DNA of 64,000 nt from DASWZN01 sp036404435 (GCA_036404435.1 DASWZN010000015.1:186001-250000); one strand, 5' to 3'. Positions 27,017 to 36,390 are shown, counted from the stretch's first letter. Notes: generated by a model from the sequence alone, not told the origin. Numbers and translations are program-made.

Positions 27017-29355
27017 ATTTCTCCTACAACTGGCTGGCCGAGCTGGTCGACGGCATCGACGCCGCGCCCGCGAAGCTGGGACAGCTCATCACCATGAGGA
27101 CGGCCGAGTGCGAGGGCGTCCACGCCCACGCACCGTATCTCGACCGAGTGTGCGCCGCGCGCGTCGTCAGCGTCACGCCCATCCCTGGAAGCTCGCACAA
27201 CGTGACGGCGCAAGTCGAAACGGGCCGCTATGGCGCTAAGACCGTCGTTTGCGGCGCGCCCAACTGCCGCGCCGGCCTTGTGACGGCGTACGTTCCAGCG
27301 GGCACGGACCTCAACGGCCGCATGATCGAGAAGGCCGTCATCGAAGACGTCGAGAGCGACGGCATGCTGGCCAGCGGCGCCGAGCTGGGCGTCAATCGCG
27401 ACGCCGCCGGCATCCTCGAAATCGAGGCCGAGCCCGGCGCCCCCCTTCCCGGCTGCAAGCCCGACGCCATCATCGAGATCGATAACAAGTCCATCACGCA
27501 TCGGCCCGATCTGTGGGGCCACTTCGGCCTGGCTCGCGAAGTCGCGGCCATCCTCCGCCGGCCGCTCAGGGACCCCGTGAAGCCCGATCTCATTCCCGCC
27601 GGCGACGCCGCGATCAACATCGCGATCGAGGACTTCGCCCTCTGTCCCCGATACAGCGCGCTAGTGTTCGAAAACGTCGCGGTGGGTCCCTCGCCGCTCT
27701 GGCTCCAGTGCCGCATGGAGGCGATCGGCCTCAACCCCATCAACAACGTCGTCGACGTGACCAACTTCATCATGAGCGAGCTGGCGCAGCCCTTGCACGC
27801 TTTCGATCGGGACCTGCTCCACGGGGACAACATCTTCATCCGGCCCGCGCGCGCCGGCGAGAAGGTAGTGGCGCTCAACGAGGAATCGTACCAGCTCGAC
27901 GAGACCAACCTGGTGATCGCGGATGCCAGCGGGCCCATCGCGCTTGCCGGCATCATGGGCGGTCTCGACAGCGCTATCAACGAGCGCACCCGCCGCATTG
28001 TGCTCGAGAGCGCCTGTTTCCAGGCGTCGAGCGTTCGCAAGACCTCGGCGAAGCTGAGGCTGCGCACGGAGGCCTCGATGCGATTCGAGAAGGCGCAGGA
28101 TCCCGAGAACACGGCGCGCGCCCTGGCGCGCATCGTCGAGCTGTTCCACGAAGTGTCGCCGGGGATACGGCTGCTCGGCGGCCTGGCCGACCTCTGGAAG
28201 AAGGCCGCGCCTCCCGCTCCCATCCGCCTTCCACTGGACTGGCTCACGTGCAAGCTGGGCCGCGCCATCGAGCCCGGCGAGGTGCGCGACATCCTCGAGC
28301 GCCTCTCGTTCGGCGTCTCCCAGGTCGAGCCGCAGGTCTTCTCGGTCACCGTGCCGACCTGGCGCGCCACCAAGGACGTTTCGATCAAGGACGACCTGGT
28401 CGAGGAAGTGGGCCGCATGATCGGCTACGACTCGATCGCGCCGCAGCCGCCGCTGATGCCGGTCACCGTGCCGCCGTCCGACCCCGAGCGCCTCTTCGAG
28501 CGCCGCCTGCGTGCGATGGTCGCGGCGCAGGGCTTCACCGAGGTCCACAACTACTCGTTCCTCAGCGAGGAGCAGGCGCGCGAGCTGAGCTTCGATCCGG
28601 CGGACCACCTCGCCGTGAAGAACCCCATCGCCGCCGACCAGAGCCTGATGCGGCGCAGCCTCGTCCCGGGCATTTTCAAGAACCTGCGCGAGAACAGCCG
28701 GCACCTGGATTCTTTCCGGTTGTTCGAGATCGGCCGCGAAGTCCACCCCGAGACGCGCGGCACCGACGGGTTGCCGAAGGAGATTCCGCACCTGGCCGCG
28801 TCCATGTTTTCGCGGGAGGAAGGCGAAGCGAACCTGTTCGAGTTGAAGCGCGTGGCGGAGTGCCTGATGCCGGGGGCCGAGGTGCGCCCCGCCCAAGCGC
28901 GGCCTTTCGAACATCCCGCGCGCAGCGCCGAGGTCTTGTGGCGGGACCGCGCGGTGGGCCGTCTGTTCGCGTTGCACCCGTCGCTTCTGGCGGGCCGCGG
29001 GGCCATCCTGGATATCGACCTCGACATCGTGCTGGAGCTTCAGCCCGACGAGAAGCGTTACCGGCCCATACGCCGCTATCCGTCCAGCGCGTTCGATCTT
29101 TCGGTGGTTGCGGGTGCGCGCGAGCTGGTGGGGGATCTTCAGAAGCTCATCGCCGCGCTGGCCGGCGAGCCGCTCGAGTCCATCGAGTTTCTGCGCCGCT
29201 ATTCCGGCCCGCCCATTCCCGAAGGCATGCAGAGCGTCTCGTTCCGCCTGACGGTGGCCGCGCCGGATCGCACGTTGTCGCTCGAAGAAGCCGGCGCGAT
29301 CCGCTCGCGCATCATCGACGGCATGCGCGAACGGGGCTACGAGCTGCGGGTGTAG
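27013..29355 (+). CDS. pheT: Phenylalanyl-tRNA synthetase beta subunit
   Basis: 780 residues, the large structural and editing subunit. Domain order follows the family: an N-terminal B1 region (MNFSYNWLAELVDG), an EMAP-type tRNA-binding domain around residues 40-150 (VVCGAPNCRAGLVTAYVPAG), a B3/B4 editing region (DNKSITHRPDLWGHFGLARE), B5 (PLDWLTCKLGRAIEPGEVRD), a class II-like B6/B7 core, and a C-terminal FDX-ACB anticodon-binding domain (IRRYPSSAFDLSVV to IIDGMRERGYELRV). ATG 27013 overlaps the DUF4276 stop (ATGA). The TIGR01777 gene starts six bases after its stop. Confidence 0.97.
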   Translation: MNFSYNWLAELVDGIDAAPAKLGQLITMRTAECEGVHAHAPYLDRVCAARVVSVTPIPGSSHNVTAQVETGRYGAKTVVCGAPNCRAGLVTAYVPAGTDLNGRMIEKAVIEDVESDGMLASGAELGVNRDAAGILEIEAEPGAPLPGCKPDAIIEIDNKSITHRPDLWGHFGLAREVAAILRRPLRDPVKPDLIPAGDAAINIAIEDFALCPRYSALVFENVAVGPSPLWLQCRMEAIGLNPINNVVDVTNFIMSELAQPLHAFDRDLLHGDNIFIRPARAGEKVVALNEESYQLDETNLVIADASGPIALAGIMGGLDSAINERTRRIVLESACFQASSVRKTSAKLRLRTEASMRFEKAQDPENTARALARIVELFHEVSPGIRLLGGLADLWKKAAPPAPIRLPLDWLTCKLGRAIEPGEVRDILERLSFGVSQVEPQVFSVTVPTWRATKDVSIKDDLVEEVGRMIGYDSIAPQPPLMPVTVPPSDPERLFERRLRAMVAAQGFTEVHNYSFLSEEQARELSFDPADHLAVKNPIAADQSLMRRSLVPGIFKNLRENSRHLDSFRLFEIGREVHPETRGTDGLPKEIPHLAASMFSREEGEANLFELKRVAECLMPGAEVRPAQARPFEHPARSAEVLWRDRAVGRLFALHPSLLAGRGAILDIDLDIVLELQPDEKRYRPIRRYPSSAFDLSVVAGARELVGDLQKLIAALAGEPLESIEFLRRYSGPPIPEGMQSVSFRLTVAAPDRTLSLEEAGAIRSRIIDGMRERGYELRV

Positions 29356-29361
29356 GCCTTT

Positions 29362-30198
29362 GTGCTCGTCACACTCACCGGAGCGACCGGATTCATCGGG
29401 CGGGCGCTGGCCGGGCGCCTCGCCGCCGCGGGCCACCAGGTGCACCCCTTCAGCCTGCGCTCGGCCCAGCCACTGCTAGCTTGTGACGCGGTCATTTACC
29501 TGGCGGGCGAGCCCATCGCGCAGCGCTGGACTCCGGAGGCGAAGCGGCGCATTCGCGAGAGCCGCGTCGAAGGTACACGGCGTCTGGTTGCCGGCCTACC
29601 CTCGGCACCCCGCGTCTTCATCTGCTCCTCCGCCGTGGGCTTCTATGGATCGCGCGGCGATGAGGTTCTCACCGAAGCGTCGCCGCCTGGCTCGGGCTTC
29701 CTGGCGGATCTGTGCGTGGACTGGGAGCGCGCGGCCGGCGAGGCCGGAGCGCTCGGGATGCGCGTGGTCAACCTCCGGACCGGGATGGTGCTCGGCCGCG
29801 GCGGCGGAGCGCTCCAGCGCATGCTGCCCGCCTTCCGGCTGGGCATCGGAGGGCGGCTCGGCTCGGGCCGCCAGTGGATGCCCTGGATCCACCTCGACGA
29901 TCTCCTGGACCTGGTCGAGTTCGCGCTGGCCGAGGCGGGCGTCTCCGGGCCGCTCAACGCGGTGGCGCCGGAGCCGGTGACAAACCGCCAGTTCACCTCC
30001 GCGCTTGGCCGCGCACTGCGCCGGCCGGCGTTCGTGCCCGTGCCCGCCTTCGCGCTCCAAGCGCTGTTCGGCGAGATGGCGTCCGTGTTGCTCGCGAGCC
30101 AGCGGGTGATTCCCCGCGCCGCGCTCGATGCCGGTTTCGAGTTCCGCCATCCCGCGCTGGGCCCGGCGCTTCAGGACATCTTGCGCTCGAACAGGTAG
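29362..30198 (+). CDS. TIGR01777 family NAD(P)-dependent epimerase/SDR protein
   Basis: 278 residues from GTG 29362. The Rossmann motif VTLTGATGFIGRALAGRL lies at the N-terminus. Family features follow: VIYLAGEPIAQRWTPEAKRR, ICSSAVGFYGSRGDEVLTEA with the Tyr/Ser site partly conserved, then LRTGMVLGRGGGALQRMLP and MPWIHLDDLLDLVEFAL. The C-terminal DUF1731 part is VPVPAFALQALFGEMASVLL. Homologues include YfcH and SulA-type proteins; their substrate is not known. Its 3' end overlaps the convergent asparaginase gene by 28 bases. Confidence 0.92.
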   Translation: MLVTLTGATGFIGRALAGRLAAAGHQVHPFSLRSAQPLLACDAVIYLAGEPIAQRWTPEAKRRIRESRVEGTRRLVAGLPSAPRVFICSSAVGFYGSRGDEVLTEASPPGSGFLADLCVDWERAAGEAGALGMRVVNLRTGMVLGRGGGALQRMLPAFRLGIGGRLGSGRQWMPWIHLDDLLDLVEFALAEAGVSGPLNAVAPEPVTNRQFTSALGRALRRPAFVPVPAFALQALFGEMASVLLASQRVIPRAALDAGFEFRHPALGPALQDILRSNR

Positions 30199-31277
30199 GC
30201 GCACTCTTCGAGGCGGCCGCCCGCGCCGTCGTTCACCGCGAATTTCCGGCTGACGAGCGTCCCGCGCTGCGCCACCGCGTTCCACAAGGAGGCGCCGGCG
30301 TAGTCGCCGTCTTTTCGCAAAGCGTAGAAGTTCAGGTCGAATTGCGCCAGGCGGCTGCGATCGTTATCGAAGTTGCGCGCCACGCGGCGCAGCGCGTCGA
30401 GACAAGCCTCGCGGGCCGTCATGCCGCGCCGCATGTTCTCGACGATGGTGTGCGCGCCGGCGACGCGGATATTCTCCTCGCCGCGCCCCGTCGAGCCGGC
30501 CGCGCCCACGTCCTGATCGACCCACAAGCCCGCGCCCAGTATGGGCGAATCCCCCACGCGCCCGGCGATCTTCCAGGCCAGCCCGCTGGTCGACGTGACC
30601 CCCGACATCTCGCCGCTTTCCTTCAGGGCCAGGCAGTTGATGGTGCCGGTGGGCGGCGTGACGGCTACGCTCCAGGCCCACTCGAGCGTCTCCTCATCGA
30701 CGTCCGGATAGAGGCGCTTCAGACGCGCAGACGGCTTCGCGGGCGGCGCGTCCAATCCCGGGCCCCAGTTGTTGTGGCCGGCGGCATCGCGCAGCGATTC
30801 CTTCCACACCAGCCAGGCCAGGCGCGATCTTTCGGTCAGCAGGTCCTCTTCGGCGAAGCCGTGGGCTTTGGCAAAGCGCAGCGCGCCCGGCCCCACCAGC
30901 ATGATGTGGTCGCTGCGTTCCATCACCAGCCGGGCCACCTTCGACGGCGTCTTGATGCCGCCGAGCGCAGCCACCGAGCCGCAGCGGCGGGTGGGCCCGT
31001 GCATCACGCAGGCGTCCAGCTCCACCACGCCGTCCTCGTTCGGCAGGCCGCCGTAGCCGACGCTGTTGTCCCGGGGATCCTCCTCGACGATGTTGACGCC
31101 GGCGACCGCGGCATCGAGGGTGTCGCCGCCGGCCCGCAGCAACTCCATGGCCCGGTTGGCGGCGCGCAAACCGTTCGCGCTCGATACGACGATGTTCCTG
31201 GCCCCGCCCGCGGCCATCCCCGCCCGCGCCGCCGGCAGCAGCGCCGCCGCGGCCATCCACTCCCGTCTGCTGATCAT
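30171..31277 (-). CDS. N4-(beta-N-acetylglucosaminyl)-L-asparaginase (glycosylasparaginase), Tat-type signal
   Basis: 368 residues, an Ntn-hydrolase of the isoaspartyl peptidase/L-asparaginase 2 superfamily. The N-terminus MISRREWMAAAALLPAARAG fits a twin-arginine signal. Substrate-cleft motifs are DNSVGYGGLPNEDGVVELDA and HGPTRRCGSVAALGGIKTPS. Autocleavage should occur before the Thr in PPTGTINCLAL (about residue 200), creating the N-terminal nucleophile; GRVGDSPILGAGLWVDQDVG completes the active site. The enzyme removes the glycan-linked asparagine side chain, or acts on related peptides, in the periplasm. The gene is single, convergent with the TIGR01777 gene. Confidence 0.92.
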   Translation of the reverse strand: MISRREWMAAAALLPAARAGMAAGGARNIVVSSANGLRAANRAMELLRAGGDTLDAAVAGVNIVEEDPRDNSVGYGGLPNEDGVVELDACVMHGPTRRCGSVAALGGIKTPSKVARLVMERSDHIMLVGPGALRFAKAHGFAEEDLLTERSRLAWLVWKESLRDAAGHNNWGPGLDAPPAKPSARLKRLYPDVDEETLEWAWSVAVTPPTGTINCLALKESGEMSGVTSTSGLAWKIAGRVGDSPILGAGLWVDQDVGAAGSTGRGEENIRVAGAHTIVENMRRGMTAREACLDALRRVARNFDNDRSRLAQFDLNFYALRKDGDYAGASLWNAVAQRGTLVSRKFAVNDGAGGRLEECAYLFERKMS

Positions 31278-31414
31278 TCCTGAACGCCTCCTTCCGACTT
31301 CGATTCTCGCCCATCTCTGGGAGCAACGGCGGGCGAGGCTGGGCGACGATCTCGTCGCTCAATCGCCAATCCGCCGCGCGGCATATGCGTACGCAGCGTG
31401 GTATTCCTGGACAT

Positions 31415-31615
31415 ATGAAGAAGAGGACGACGGTCCAGCTCGTCAAGACGGCGCGGAAGGCGGCGTCGGCCAAGCCGAAGAGCGGGCAGCGCCGTCCCAA
31501 GGTGGTGCTCCCCGTGTCCGGTGCGACAGAAGGAACCCTCCCAGGCGTGGATCTCAACGACACGGCCACCCTGATCGACATCATGGAAGGGCGCGCCGGC
31601 CGGGCTGACGGCTGA
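31415..31615 (+). CDS. Small VapB-like antitoxin fragment (66 residues)
   Basis: From ATG 31415 (MKKRTTVQLVKTARKAASAK) the C-terminal half, TLPGVDLNDTATLIDIMEG, resembles the toxin-wrapping tail of VapB antitoxins (pattern PGVDLxDxAxLLDxME). The basic N-terminus does not show a normal ribbon-helix-helix or AbrB domain, and no PIN-domain toxin gene follows: the next gene is a convergent peptidase. Either a short antitoxin or the relict of a lost TA pair. The Shine-Dalgarno is weak. Alternative start at 31385. Confidence 0.45.
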   Translation: MKKRTTVQLVKTARKAASAKPKSGQRRPKVVLPVSGATEGTLPGVDLNDTATLIDIMEGRAGRADG

Positions 31616-31631
31616 TGGCTGCTCGCCGGAG

Positions 31632-33698
31632 CTACTCCATCCCCAACTCCCGCACCACCCGGTCCGCCTTGTACACCTTGCGCAGCGCCTCCACGATCCC
31701 CTGGCTCGCCACGTGCACCGAGCGCGCGATCGCGTCGGTGAAGACGAAGCGGTTCGGCAGGCTTTCGATGTTGCCGTCGAACAGGATGCCGATGACCTCG
31801 TTCTTCTCGTCCACGGTCGGGCTGCCGGAGTTGCCGCCGTGCGTGTCCGTGGTGGTCACGAAGTTGAACGGCGTCGAAAGGTCCAGCTTGCCCTTGGCGT
31901 CCAGCCAGCGTTGCGGCAGCTTGAAGGGGTCCACCCCGGTGGCGTGCTTGTACAGGCCGTCGAACGTTGTGGTGTACGGTATCGGGTGCCCCGCGGCATC
32001 TGTATAACCCAGGACCGGGCCGTAGGTCAGCCGCATCGTGAAGGTCGCATCGGGATATTCGCTCGCGCCGTAAGCGGCAAACCGCGCCTGCGCCAGCTTC
32101 GCCTTACTCTCCGTCAGCACCGCCTCGACCTTGTCCTCGTACTCCTTGCGGTACTTCCGCGCCGGCCCATCCAGCACCCGCGCCAGCCGGATCATCCCGT
32201 CGTCGGACGCCGTGACCGCGTCCAGGTCCTTGGCCAGGCGCTTGCGCTCGGCGACGTCCTTCAGCTTGCTGGTGGTTACGTAGCCGCTCGCCGCCTGCTC
32301 CGGCGTCTGCCCGTTCAGCACCGCCTTCACGGTGGCGTCGTCCTCGCCCAGGTGCGTTCGCAGAAACGTGAAGTAGTTGGCAAGTACCGCGATCTCCATC
32401 GAGTCGGTGAGTGGCTCGGTCGAATACATGGACTGCTCGATGGCCGGGAGGTTCGATTCGGCATACTCGCGCAGTCGCTCGGCATTGGGCTTGCGCGTCT
32501 CCTCGGCATATCGCAGAACCTCGCGCGCGATGCCGAACAGGTCCGAGCCGAGCGACGGGCCGCGCTCCAGCAGCCATTGCTGCGCGTAGAACCCGCGGTA
32601 TTGAGCGAAGGCCGCGGCCACGTCGTCCCACAGCGCGCCGAACTGCTTCTGCCTCTCGGGGTCCGCCGCGATCGCCGCCCGCAGCTTCGTCTCCTGATCC
32701 AGCTTCGCCTTCATTAGTGCCGCGTCGCGCAAGCCCGCCAGGAAACCGGTGTAGGCCTTATAGCTGTTCTGCACGGAAAACAGGTTCTCCTTTCCCACGC
32801 GGCTGTTCTCCGCACTCTGGGCGCGGTAGGCCTCCAGGGCCGCAATCAGCGAGCCCAGCCGGTCGTAAATCAGCGGGTAGGACACGTCGCGCGAGAACTC
32901 GAGCTCCGCGTAGGTTGCCAGGCGGCCGGTCGCGCCCGGATTGCCCGAAACGAAGGTCAGTTCCTTGTCCTTGACGCCGGTGTGGCTCCAGCGCAGCCAG
33001 TCTTTCACCTCGGCCGGCTTTCCGTCCTCGTAGGCGCGGAAGAAGGCGAAATCGAGGTCGTAGCGCGGGTAGGTGAAATTGTCCGGGTCGCCGCCGAACT
33101 GCGCGATATCGAACTCCGGCGCGAACACCAGGCGCAGGTCTGTGTACTTCTTGTACTCGTAGAGGTTGTACACGCCGCCCGAGTAGAGCGTCACCGCGTC
33201 GCAGCGGTGGCTGGTCTCGGCGGTGCAGGACTTCTCGATTTGCGACATCGCGGCCTTACGCCGCTTGTTCGCTTCGGCGGCGTTCGCGGCATCCTTGGCG
33301 GCGCCCTTCACCTCCGCGGTCACGTCGCGGATCCGCAGCAGCACGTTGACCTCCAGGTCGGGGCATTGCCTCTCGTCGGCCCCCGTGGCCGCGTAGAATC
33401 CAATGGCCGTGTAGTCGTGCTCCGAGGTGCTGAGCTTCTGGATGCAATCGAGGCCTACGTGGTGGTTGGTGAACAGTAAGCCGTGCGGCGAGACGAACGA
33501 TCCCGAGCCGCCATTGTCGAACCGCACCGACGCGAGCTGGAGGTGATGGAGAAATGCGTCCGTCACCTGGAAGTGGTATTTGCTCCCCACCATGTCCTTC
33601 GGGAAGTTGTTGAACAACCACAAGCCCTCGTCCGCGCGTGCGACGAAAAACGGGGCCGTGGCGAGAACCGCGGCAAGAGCGACGATTTGGCGTTTCAT
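31632..33698 (-). CDS. S46 family dipeptidyl-peptidase
   Basis: About 688 residues, the family size of DPP7/DPP11-type exported serine peptidases that cut dipeptides from the N-termini of oligopeptides. ATG 33698 begins a signal peptide (RQIVALAAVLATAPFFVARA); 33707 is an alternative. Mature-part hallmarks are DEGLWLFNNFPKDMV, GGSGSFVSPHGLLFTNHHVG (the catalytic His) and CPDLEVNVLLRIRDVTAEV. The nucleophile is in THGGNSGSPTVDEKNEVIG, followed by LFDGNIESLPNRFVFTDAIA. Peptide use as a nutrient source fits the many hydrolases of this type of bacterium. It is convergent with the VapB-like fragment. Confidence 0.95.
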   Translation of the reverse strand: MKRQIVALAAVLATAPFFVARADEGLWLFNNFPKDMVGSKYHFQVTDAFLHHLQLASVRFDNGGSGSFVSPHGLLFTNHHVGLDCIQKLSTSEHDYTAIGFYAATGADERQCPDLEVNVLLRIRDVTAEVKGAAKDAANAAEANKRRKAAMSQIEKSCTAETSHRCDAVTLYSGGVYNLYEYKKYTDLRLVFAPEFDIAQFGGDPDNFTYPRYDLDFAFFRAYEDGKPAEVKDWLRWSHTGVKDKELTFVSGNPGATGRLATYAELEFSRDVSYPLIYDRLGSLIAALEAYRAQSAENSRVGKENLFSVQNSYKAYTGFLAGLRDAALMKAKLDQETKLRAAIAADPERQKQFGALWDDVAAAFAQYRGFYAQQWLLERGPSLGSDLFGIAREVLRYAEETRKPNAERLREYAESNLPAIEQSMYSTEPLTDSMEIAVLANYFTFLRTHLGEDDATVKAVLNGQTPEQAASGYVTTSKLKDVAERKRLAKDLDAVTASDDGMIRLARVLDGPARKYRKEYEDKVEAVLTESKAKLAQARFAAYGASEYPDATFTMRLTYGPVLGYTDAAGHPIPYTTTFDGLYKHATGVDPFKLPQRWLDAKGKLDLSTPFNFVTTTDTHGGNSGSPTVDEKNEVIGILFDGNIESLPNRFVFTDAIARSVHVASQGIVEALRKVYKADRVVRELGME

Positions 33699-33884
33699 AG
33701 CTATCATCACTTTAGCGCCATGGGGGCGGGGCTGGAGCGGACGTTCGGGCCGCTGGCCGGCGCCCCTCAGGCGGGGCCGAGCTTCGACACCGGCGCGCGG
33801 AGACCGCGGCCATTCCGGCGTCCGGCGCCCTGACGCGGAGCCGAGCCCCGGAGGCGGCACGCCGGCGCCGTCGCCTTCGTCTGG

Positions 33885-34778
33885 TTACTCGAACCGGACG
33901 CCCTGGCACTGGCTCGCCAGGCGTAAGAGGATCGACAGGTTGGGAATCTTCGCGGCCGGCGCTTTCGCCCAACCGACCTCGCCGCGCGCGGACATCGGCG
34001 TGCGCGTGCCCGCGACCGAGGTGATCGCGGTTCGGACGCCCTCGAGAGTCTTCTTCGCGACCAATTCCGCCGCCGAACGGGCGCGGCTGGTCACGATCAG
34101 AAAGCCCGCGTTGGGGTACACGTTGGCGACCTGCTCCCACGGCAGCAGCTGCCCGTATCGTGCGATACCCTGTCGCGTGAGGGTGAACTCGCCCAGCACG
34201 ATCGGTTGGCCGGCGTCGAACATCGCTACGTAGGAGGGCAGAAGCCGGCGCGTGACTTCGCTGTCGATGGCCGCGCCGAGCTCGGCTATCCTCTCGAGCT
34301 GCGGATAAATCTTCCGGGTCGCGCCATTTCTCAGGGAGAGCGTGTACTGAAACGTCGTTCCGGTTTTGATGCCGTTGACGAACAGCGTCTGCACCTTCTG
34401 GCTCAGGGCGGCGATTTCGTCCCAACGGATGGGCGCGATCTTCCCGCGCTCCGTCACGATCATCCCTTCTTCACAGAGCGCCACGCTGTCTCCGTCGCGC
34501 CGCTTCTTCACACGCCAGAGCCACCAGACCACCAGGCCGGCCGCCAGCGCCCCCAAGGGAAGTCCCAGGACCGTTTCGTGCTCTTCATGCTTAAGAAGGT
34601 TCGCGAGGCCGACACCCGCCGCCATCCCAACGATAAAGACGTACACAGCCAGAAGCCCGACCCCCAGCATCCACCGCCCGCTCAGCCCCGCCGCAGCGCG
34701 CTTGTGAAATCCGCGGCACGCTCCCAGTCCGTAGTTCGCCGCTTCGCCTGCCGGTGCCTGCACCTGCCCTATGGCCAT
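33885..34778 (-). CDS. DUF6585 family membrane protein
   Basis: 297 residues with two transmembrane helices (MLGVGLLAVYVFIVGMAAGV and LGLPLGALAAGLVVWWLW), then a cytoplasmic PH-like part. The strand pattern CEEGMIVTERGKIAPIRWDE, the segment TTFQYTLSLRNGATRKIY, and the tail VLGEFTLTRQGIARYGQLLPWEQ match the DUF6585 arrangement. The function of that family is unknown. Single gene, same strand as the S46 peptidase but separated by 186 bases. The N-terminus contains CRGFHKR just before the first helix; it is not a recognised zinc site. Confidence 0.7.
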   Translation of the reverse strand: MAIGQVQAPAGEAANYGLGACRGFHKRAAAGLSGRWMLGVGLLAVYVFIVGMAAGVGLANLLKHEEHETVLGLPLGALAAGLVVWWLWRVKKRRDGDSVALCEEGMIVTERGKIAPIRWDEIAALSQKVQTLFVNGIKTGTTFQYTLSLRNGATRKIYPQLERIAELGAAIDSEVTRRLLPSYVAMFDAGQPIVLGEFTLTRQGIARYGQLLPWEQVANVYPNAGFLIVTSRARSAAELVAKKTLEGVRTAITSVAGTRTPMSARGEVGWAKAPAAKIPNLSILLRLASQCQGVRFE

Positions 34779-35027
34779 GGTATTAATGCTCCTTCCGAGG
34801 TCCCTAGCAGAATATCAGGATTGAGAAGATGGGGTCCGTGGATCCTTCGGAGCCGCGGGCGAGTTCCGGCTCGCCGCCCGTTTCGAGCGCCCCGGCCGCT
34901 GCACCGCAACTGGGGCATCAAACTAAATATCTCCTTATTAATCAAATACTTATAAAACAAATCTCCAGATGAAAAGTACCGTTATTGCCCTCCGCTGTGA
35001 GATACTGACAATAGAAACTCAGTTGTC
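34779..35027. other. AT-rich divergent gap with a GC hairpin
   Basis: 249 bases without a gene. It has a GC hairpin near 34856-34883 (GGCGAG/CTCGCC arms). After it an AT-rich tract at about 34920-34985 (AAATATCTCCTTATTAATCA) stands out strongly from the GC-rich surroundings. The start region of the downstream gene probably uses a promoter near TTGCCC and GATACT (about 34987-35008), but the fit is only moderate. Confidence 0.45.
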
Positions 35028-36383
35028 ATGAATCAGTTAGACGAAGCCGTTGGCCGCTACCAGAAATTACTCGAAAGCGATGCTTTCAAGGATCTGGCTT
35101 GGGCGGCAGCCCTGGCCGAGCGCATGCAGGCCGGGCGCCTGACCCAAGGAGGACGCCTGATTTGTCCCTTCTTGCGCCCCAACTTCATCTCCCGGCGCCA
35201 GCACGAATCGCTGGTGCGGGCGGCTGAGGCATTGTTTTCCGCCATCGACCGCGTCAAACAGATGGCGCTGGCGAATCCGGGCCTGCTGTCGCGCCTCGGG
35301 CTGTTGCCGGCCGAGAAGATGCTCGCCGCGATCGATCCGGGCTATCCGTTCCTGGCCGTCACCTCGCTGCTCGACACGCATCTGAACAATGGCAACATGC
35401 ACTTTGTCGAGTACATTGCCGACGTGCCGGTCGGGGTGGCCTATGCCGAAGCGCTAGCCGACCTCTTCTACGATTGCCCGCCCGTGAAGGAGTTCCGCAA
35501 GCGCTATTCGCTCCAGAAGCTGGGCGGGAAGAAATACCTGCTCTCCGCGCTGCTCAAAGCCTACAAGCATTTTGGCGGCAAGAAGCAGCCCAACATCGCC
35601 ATCCTCGAGTTCCGCCAGAACTTTCAGGCCACCGAGGAAGGCGAGCATGCGCTCCTGCGTTCCTTCTTCCGCACCGAAGGCTACCAGACCGAGATCGTCT
35701 CGCCGGATCAGCTCGAGTACCGCGGCGGCGTGTTGCGGCGCGCCGATTACGCCATCGATGTGATCTGGCGGCGGCTGAAAGTGCAGGAGTTCCTGCTGCG
35801 CTACGATCTCTCGCATCCGCTGGTCCGGGCTTACCGGGACGGCGCGGTTTGCCTGGTCAACAGCTTCCGCTCCGAACTGGCGCACAAGAAGGCCATCTTC
35901 GACCTGCTCACCGACGAGGCGATTACGGCCAGCTTCCCGGCCGCCGAAAAGAAGGCCATCCGCCAGTACATTCCCTGGACGCGCGTGGTCGCGGCGGGCA
36001 AGACCACTTACCAGGAGCAAACCATCGACCTGCTCGAGTTCATCCTCAAGAACCGCGAGAGGCTGGTTCTCAAGCCGAACGACGATTCCGGCGAGAACCA
36101 CTCGATCAAGGGCTGGCAGACTGACGACACGGGCTGGGATCGCGCCCTCAAGCGCGCCCTGCGCATCCCTTACGTGGTCCAGGAGAAGGTGGAAGCCACC
36201 TACGCCCCCTTCCCGCTGCTGCTCTACGGCGAGCTGGAGATCCGGCAGATGAAGGTGGATCTTCACCCGCACGCCTACCTGGGCAAGGTGCAGGGCTGCT
36301 CGAGCTGGCTCTCGGCCGCCAACGGCGGCTTCTCGACGGTCGCCGGTCTGGCGCCCACGTTCATCCTCGAACCGAAGGGCTGA
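35028..36383 (+). CDS. Circularly permuted ATP-grasp-like protein
   Basis: 451 residues. I recognise a pre-ATP-grasp/ATP-grasp layout related to the glutathionylspermidine-synthase-like and circularly permuted type 2 families. Visible parts are an N-terminal helical region, VGVAYAEALADLFYDCPPVK, PNIAILEFRQNFQATEEGEH (a typical strand-plus-substrate loop), the central CLVNSFRSELAHKKAIFDLL, LVLKPNDDSGENHSIKGW (the ATP-binding lysine strand) and PYVVQEKVEATYAPFP. It should ligate an amine to a carboxylate with ATP; the substrate is not deducible. It is monocistronic, behind an AT-rich upstream region, and is followed by a convergent DUF3617 gene. Confidence 0.7.
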   Translation: MNQLDEAVGRYQKLLESDAFKDLAWAAALAERMQAGRLTQGGRLICPFLRPNFISRRQHESLVRAAEALFSAIDRVKQMALANPGLLSRLGLLPAEKMLAAIDPGYPFLAVTSLLDTHLNNGNMHFVEYIADVPVGVAYAEALADLFYDCPPVKEFRKRYSLQKLGGKKYLLSALLKAYKHFGGKKQPNIAILEFRQNFQATEEGEHALLRSFFRTEGYQTEIVSPDQLEYRGGVLRRADYAIDVIWRRLKVQEFLLRYDLSHPLVRAYRDGAVCLVNSFRSELAHKKAIFDLLTDEAITASFPAAEKKAIRQYIPWTRVVAAGKTTYQEQTIDLLEFILKNRERLVLKPNDDSGENHSIKGWQTDDTGWDRALKRALRIPYVVQEKVEATYAPFPLLLYGELEIRQMKVDLHPHAYLGKVQGCSSWLSAANGGFSTVAGLAPTFILEPKG

Positions 36384-36390
36384 GGCTGCC

